Shown here in pieces: positions 61,243-64,000 of a stretch of DNA of 64,000 nt (the first letter of the stretch is position 1; every line of letters begins with the position of its first letter). The DNA comes from JASLDZ01 sp038226305 (lineage in GTDB: Bacteria > Pseudomonadota > Alphaproteobacteria > Caulobacterales > Caulobacteraceae). The translations under genes and the position numbers were made by a program. The stretch covers positions 43,403 through 107,402 of the forward strand of contig JBBRQN010000009.1 in the NCBI GenBank assembly GCA_038226305.1, given 5' to 3'. The notes beneath the pieces are model-generated. The model saw only the letters and a list, made by a program, of their open reading frames with translations, was not told the origin of the DNA and did not search any database.

Positions 61243-61927
61243 ATCCCGACCACGGCTCGTGACCCCGACCCCGGAAAATCCGCTGGGTCGCTCGAGAGGT
61301 CAGGTGAGGCTGGGTGTCGAAGGCCTTGTAGATCTCTGCGTCGGTGGCGAGGAAGCGCTGGGCTGAGCCCTGGCTCTTGAACTTGATCATCTTCTGCTCC
61401 CGCCGTCGGATCAGGAGGTGGCTGTTTTCGGCGCGGTTGTTGATCCGCCGCCCTTGGCATCGCTGCTTGTCCGCGAGCCCGAGCTGGCGAAGGGCGGCGC
61501 CGTAAGACGGCAGTTTGTCGGTGGTGATCGTCTCCGGATGGACACCCTGGTTTCTCAGCAGCTTCCTCAGCAGTTTCAGCGCGGCGTGGGTGTTGCGGCG
61601 CTTCTGAACCAGCATGTCTAGGACGACGCCTTCGTCGTTGACCGCCCGCCATAGCCACATGCGCCGGCCACCGATCTTCACGACCATCTCGTCCAGATGC
61701 CAGCGGCCAGTGGGGCAGGGGCGTCGCCGCCGAAGGTTTGCGGCGATCAGCGGGGCGAACTTGTTTACCCAGTAGCGGATCGCCTCGCGGCTGACGACGA
61801 TCCCGCGTTGCGCCAGCTGCTCCTCGACGTCACGCAGGCTCAGCGTGAACCGGAAGTAGAGCCAGACTGGGTAGCGGATCACCTCCGCCGGAAACCGGTG
61901 TTGCTTAAACGAGATCTGCCGCATCAA
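61229..61927 (-). CDS. IS6-family transposase
   Basis: This 232-residue DDE transposase matches the IS6/IS26 family. Hallmarks are the start SFKQHRFPAEVIRYPVWLYF, the N-terminal helix-turn-helix RDVEEQLAQRGIVVSREAIR, the first acid WHLDEMVVKIGGRRMWLWRA, the second TTDKLPSYGAAL, and the Glu in INNRAENSH. The final residues FRGRGHEPWSGSPPP diverge from the usual end, so the C-terminus may be truncated or fused to adjacent sequence. RBS AGGAGG lies just before the start. IS6 elements transpose replicatively and often bound resistance or accessory islands. Confidence 0.9.
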   Translation of the reverse strand: MMRQISFKQHRFPAEVIRYPVWLYFRFTLSLRDVEEQLAQRGIVVSREAIRYWVNKFAPLIAANLRRRRPCPTGRWHLDEMVVKIGGRRMWLWRAVNDEGVVLDMLVQKRRNTHAALKLLRKLLRNQGVHPETITTDKLPSYGAALRQLGLADKQRCQGRRINNRAENSHLLIRRREQKMIKFKSQGSAQRFLATDAEIYKAFDTQPHLTSRATQRIFRGRGHEPWSGSPPP

Positions 61928-61988
61928 TCCTCCTAATAGAGCGCATCGACCCTGAGCGGAGACAGGTTGCAGTTAGTTTGCCAGCACC
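61229..61988 (-). mobile_element. IS6-like element, left end not found
   Basis: The probable right terminal sequence ends at 61988 and reads inward on the minus strand as GGTGCTGGCAAACTAACTGC, similar to IS6-family ends. A matching inverted copy is not found left of the transposase. The left end was therefore probably lost by deletion, close to the remnant gene at 61099-61242. No target duplication can be tested. Confidence 0.6.
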
Positions 61989-62154
61989 AGAGAACCTTCA
62001 GATACTGGTCGTCATCACTTACCCCCGAATGAGTGAGCATCCTCTCCCTGCGATTGGGGTGTCGATTCAATCGAGATTCGGTGAACGTGAGCTCATGGTG
62101 ATGGCTGGCCCAAATGGGTTGATCGCTCCAGAGGTCTTGAGAAGGGGTGAGAGC

Positions 62155-63177
62155 ATGAGCAACCGGTTGAGGAAAGCTGCATCATTTGCGGCCCAGGTCA
62201 CAGCGATTGCCCTGGCCCTAAGTTCGCAATCGGCGGCGCAGACACCTGCGCTTGTCGAGAAGCCGGAAGATCTGTCCCAGCGCCTTCCAGCTCAGCTTGT
62301 GGCTGACTTTCACGGGGCTTTCGGGGACCATCATGCCCGGGCGGTACATGCGAAAGGCGTCATTCTGACGGGGCGCTTTATGCCAGATCCGAAAGCGACA
62401 AGGATGAGCTATGCAGACGTTTTCAAGTCAGGCGTTCCGATCATCGTGCGTTTCTCAGACTTCACCGGTATCCCAGACATCCCTGACAATAGCTTCGACG
62501 CCAATCCCCGAGGATTCGCAGTCAAGTTTCTTATGCCGGATGGGTCAAATCTCGACATAGTCTCTCACAGTTTTAACGGCTTCCCTGTTGGCAAATCGGC
62601 CGAATTCAGCCAGCTTTTGCAGGCTATCGGAGCGAGCCCTGCTGGTTCCCCGAAGCCGACAGCGTTTGACGGCTTCCTCGGCGCTCATCCGATCGCCAAG
62701 ACGTTCTTTACCACCCAAAAGCCCCCGCCGCTCAGCTGGGGAACAACCGCGTATTACAGCGTCAACGCCTTCCAGTTTACCAACGCAGCGGGTCAAAGCC
62801 GTTTCGTCCGTTATCGTTTTTTGCCCGAGGCTGGAGAGCACGGTCTAGACGCCGCCGAACTGAAGGCACGCGGCCCGAATTATCTTAGCGAAGAGATTGT
62901 GCGGCGGGTGAAGAGCGCGCCGGTCCGCTTCGGCTGGTACGCGCAAATCGCTGAGGGTGCCGACGTGATCGACGATCCCAGCGTTGCCTGGCCAGACTCC
63001 CGCAAGCTGGTGAAACTGGGCGAGATCGAGATCGATCAAATGGACGCAAACACGGCCATCGCGGATCGCTCATTACTCTTCCTCCCGGGCAGCGTGCCGG
63101 CAGGCATTGCTATCGCGGACCCCATGTTGACCGTTCGAAATGCGGCCTACCCGGTCTCGTTCCATCAAAGGCAATGA
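62155..63177 (+). CDS. Periplasmic catalase-like haem protein (SrpA-like)
   Basis: A signal peptide (residues 1-28, AAQVTAIALALSSQSAA) precedes a catalase-fold protein of 340 residues, shorter than true catalases. The distal His lies in RAVHAKGVILTGRF (His65) and is followed by VRFSDFTGIPDIPDNSFDAN and RGFAVKFLMPDG. The family's late segment reads SLLFLPGSVPAGIAIADPML. The tyrosine haem-ligand motif of ordinary catalases is not obvious, as in SrpA-like catalase-related peroxidases. Peroxide removal or an organic peroxidase role is likely. ATG 62155 has GAAGGGG upstream; the longer frame begins at the IS end and is not homologous. Confidence 0.85.
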   Translation: MSNRLRKAASFAAQVTAIALALSSQSAAQTPALVEKPEDLSQRLPAQLVADFHGAFGDHHARAVHAKGVILTGRFMPDPKATRMSYADVFKSGVPIIVRFSDFTGIPDIPDNSFDANPRGFAVKFLMPDGSNLDIVSHSFNGFPVGKSAEFSQLLQAIGASPAGSPKPTAFDGFLGAHPIAKTFFTTQKPPPLSWGTTAYYSVNAFQFTNAAGQSRFVRYRFLPEAGEHGLDAAELKARGPNYLSEEIVRRVKSAPVRFGWYAQIAEGADVIDDPSVAWPDSRKLVKLGEIEIDQMDANTAIADRSLLFLPGSVPAGIAIADPMLTVRNAAYPVSFHQRQ

Positions 63178-63285
63178 TACGGGTGCTTTGCTGACGCGGG
63201 TCGGTTTTCAGGCTTGTCCTGCGTCGCCGCGCAACTTTCGCAATCACCACGCGCAGATAACGACCGTTAGAAGAGGTTTCGCACC

Positions 63286-63924
63286 ATGCATGTCGAAAGT
63301 GCCGACTGCTACCAAGTTCCTCGGGCCGAACCCCTCATCATCGTGCAAGAGATCAGCCATCGAGTAGTGAACGAATATGCTCAGGCAATCGCAGGGATAC
63401 GGCTGGCCGCAGCCGATTTAGCTTCGCCTGAAGCCAGCGCAGCCTTGATCGGCGCGGCGAAGCGGCTGATGAGCTACGCCGACGCACACAGGGCTCTTCT
63501 GGCCCCACCGCCTGGTGATCGTGTCGACCTTGGCGACTATTTGGATCGTTTGGGCACAGCGCTCAGCGCCTCGGCTCTCGCTGAGCGGGGCATTCGTCTT
63601 GCCGTCCGTACGCAAGAAGTCTTCTTGGCCCCCGAACGCTGTTGGCGAGTGGGGCTTATAATGGCTGAGCTCATCACTAACTCAGTGCGGCACGGCTTAC
63701 GCAATGGTCCCGGCCAAATTCTAGTCGAGGTTGACGCCGGAGAAGCACTTATAACTTGCCGCGTAAGTGACAGCGGGGAGCTGCATCAACCTCTTAAGCC
63801 TGGAATGGGCCTGGGCGTGGTTCGAGGGCTGGCCGCCGAGCTGTGCGGTTCCCTGGTCTGGTGCGATGATGCAAACGGACGTGCCTTCCAATTGCAATTA
63901 CCATTGGATCTAGACGTATTCTAG
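63286..63924 (+). CDS. Short soluble histidine kinase (HWE/HisKA_2-like)
   Basis: The 212-residue protein consists only of a kinase core. The H-box VQEISHRVVNEYAQAIAGI puts the phospho-acceptor at His25, the N-box is IMAELITNSVRHG, and the G-boxes are VSDSGE and GMGLGVVRGLAAELCGS. It has no sensor domain, TM segment or receiver. Similar short kinases in alphaproteobacteria work with separate sensors or with response regulators of general stress pathways, but no partner is visible before the window ends. It follows the catalase-like gene by 108 bases on the same strand, so a peroxide-response link is possible. Confidence 0.8.
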   Translation: MHVESADCYQVPRAEPLIIVQEISHRVVNEYAQAIAGIRLAAADLASPEASAALIGAAKRLMSYADAHRALLAPPPGDRVDLGDYLDRLGTALSASALAERGIRLAVRTQEVFLAPERCWRVGLIMAELITNSVRHGLRNGPGQILVEVDAGEALITCRVSDSGELHQPLKPGMGLGVVRGLAAELCGSLVWCDDANGRAFQLQLPLDLDVF

Positions 63925-64000
63925 AATTGACGTACCAATTCGAACGCCCACGATTTGTCTCAGCTGGTGAACATCAAAAAGTATCGCTCACAAGAGCGGA

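Noticed and set aside
60978..61658. A 226-codon minus-strand frame over the transposase and remnant
   Set aside because: It runs in a different frame from the transposase over its whole overlap, and its sequence is low-complexity Arg/Pro/Ser.
63925..64000. A further gene at the window end
   Set aside because: Only 76 bases remain after the kinase, and no start with a convincing ribosome-binding site is visible.

Overview
The window is a high-GC, gene-dense chromosomal segment of an alphaproteobacterium, most likely a member of Caulobacterales (Caulobacter/Phenylobacterium/Brevundimonas type). This placement is an inference from family knowledge. It rests on cicA lying beside clpX, the alphaproteobacterial form of the ribosomal proteins and RNase E, promoters of the TTGACG type, and heavy GC3 codon use. 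No 16S rRNA is present to confirm it.

Region 1 (1-12.9 kb) is housekeeping. It holds the 5' end of rne, a divergent periplasmic amidase and penicillin-binding protein 1A (cell wall), then cicA and clpX. A MATE exporter, a conserved hypothetical gene, a quinone-oxidoreductase-like reductase, a small Gfo/Idh/MocA oxidoreductase and a radical SAM protein follow.

Region 2 (13.1-21.9 kb) holds tRNA-Trp, secE, nusG, rplK and rplA, a secreted alpha/beta hydrolase, then the str operon rpsL-rpsG-fusA-tuf. The rplJL-rpoBC block that usually follows rplA is not here. Region 3 (21.9-26.9 kb) separates tuf from rpsJ with accessory genes: a secreted double cyanovirin-N-homology protein with a YGQP-repeat tail, a GIN/DUF2807 secreted protein, the fluoride channel crcB, and a divergent MFS/LysR pair.

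Region 4 (26.9-41.7 kb) is the S10-spc-alpha cluster from rpsJ to rplQ with adk. It is intact except for one striking event: secY carries an in-frame TAA at 37720-37722, inside the conserved cytoplasmic loop between TM6 and TM7. The same frame resumes without a gap, and an ATG lies 18 nt after the stop. This is a sequencing error, a lesion in an essential gene, a recoded stop, or a SecY made as two halves.

Region 5 (41.7-55.3 kb) holds two Tet-like MFS exporters flanking a VOC protein, a DegP-like lipoprotein protease, a YjbR protein, rarA, two RluA-type pseudouridine synthases, a DUF1501/DUF1800 pair, an ATP12-type chaperone and pccB.

Region 6 (55.4-64 kb) looks acquired, with more AT, fewer genes and an IS6-family transposase. 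It carries a three-gene unit, dabB-dabA plus a DUF6671-like zinc-ribbon protein, i.e. an energy-coupled inorganic-carbon uptake system. It also carries a remnant gene, a periplasmic catalase-like haem protein and a short soluble histidine kinase.
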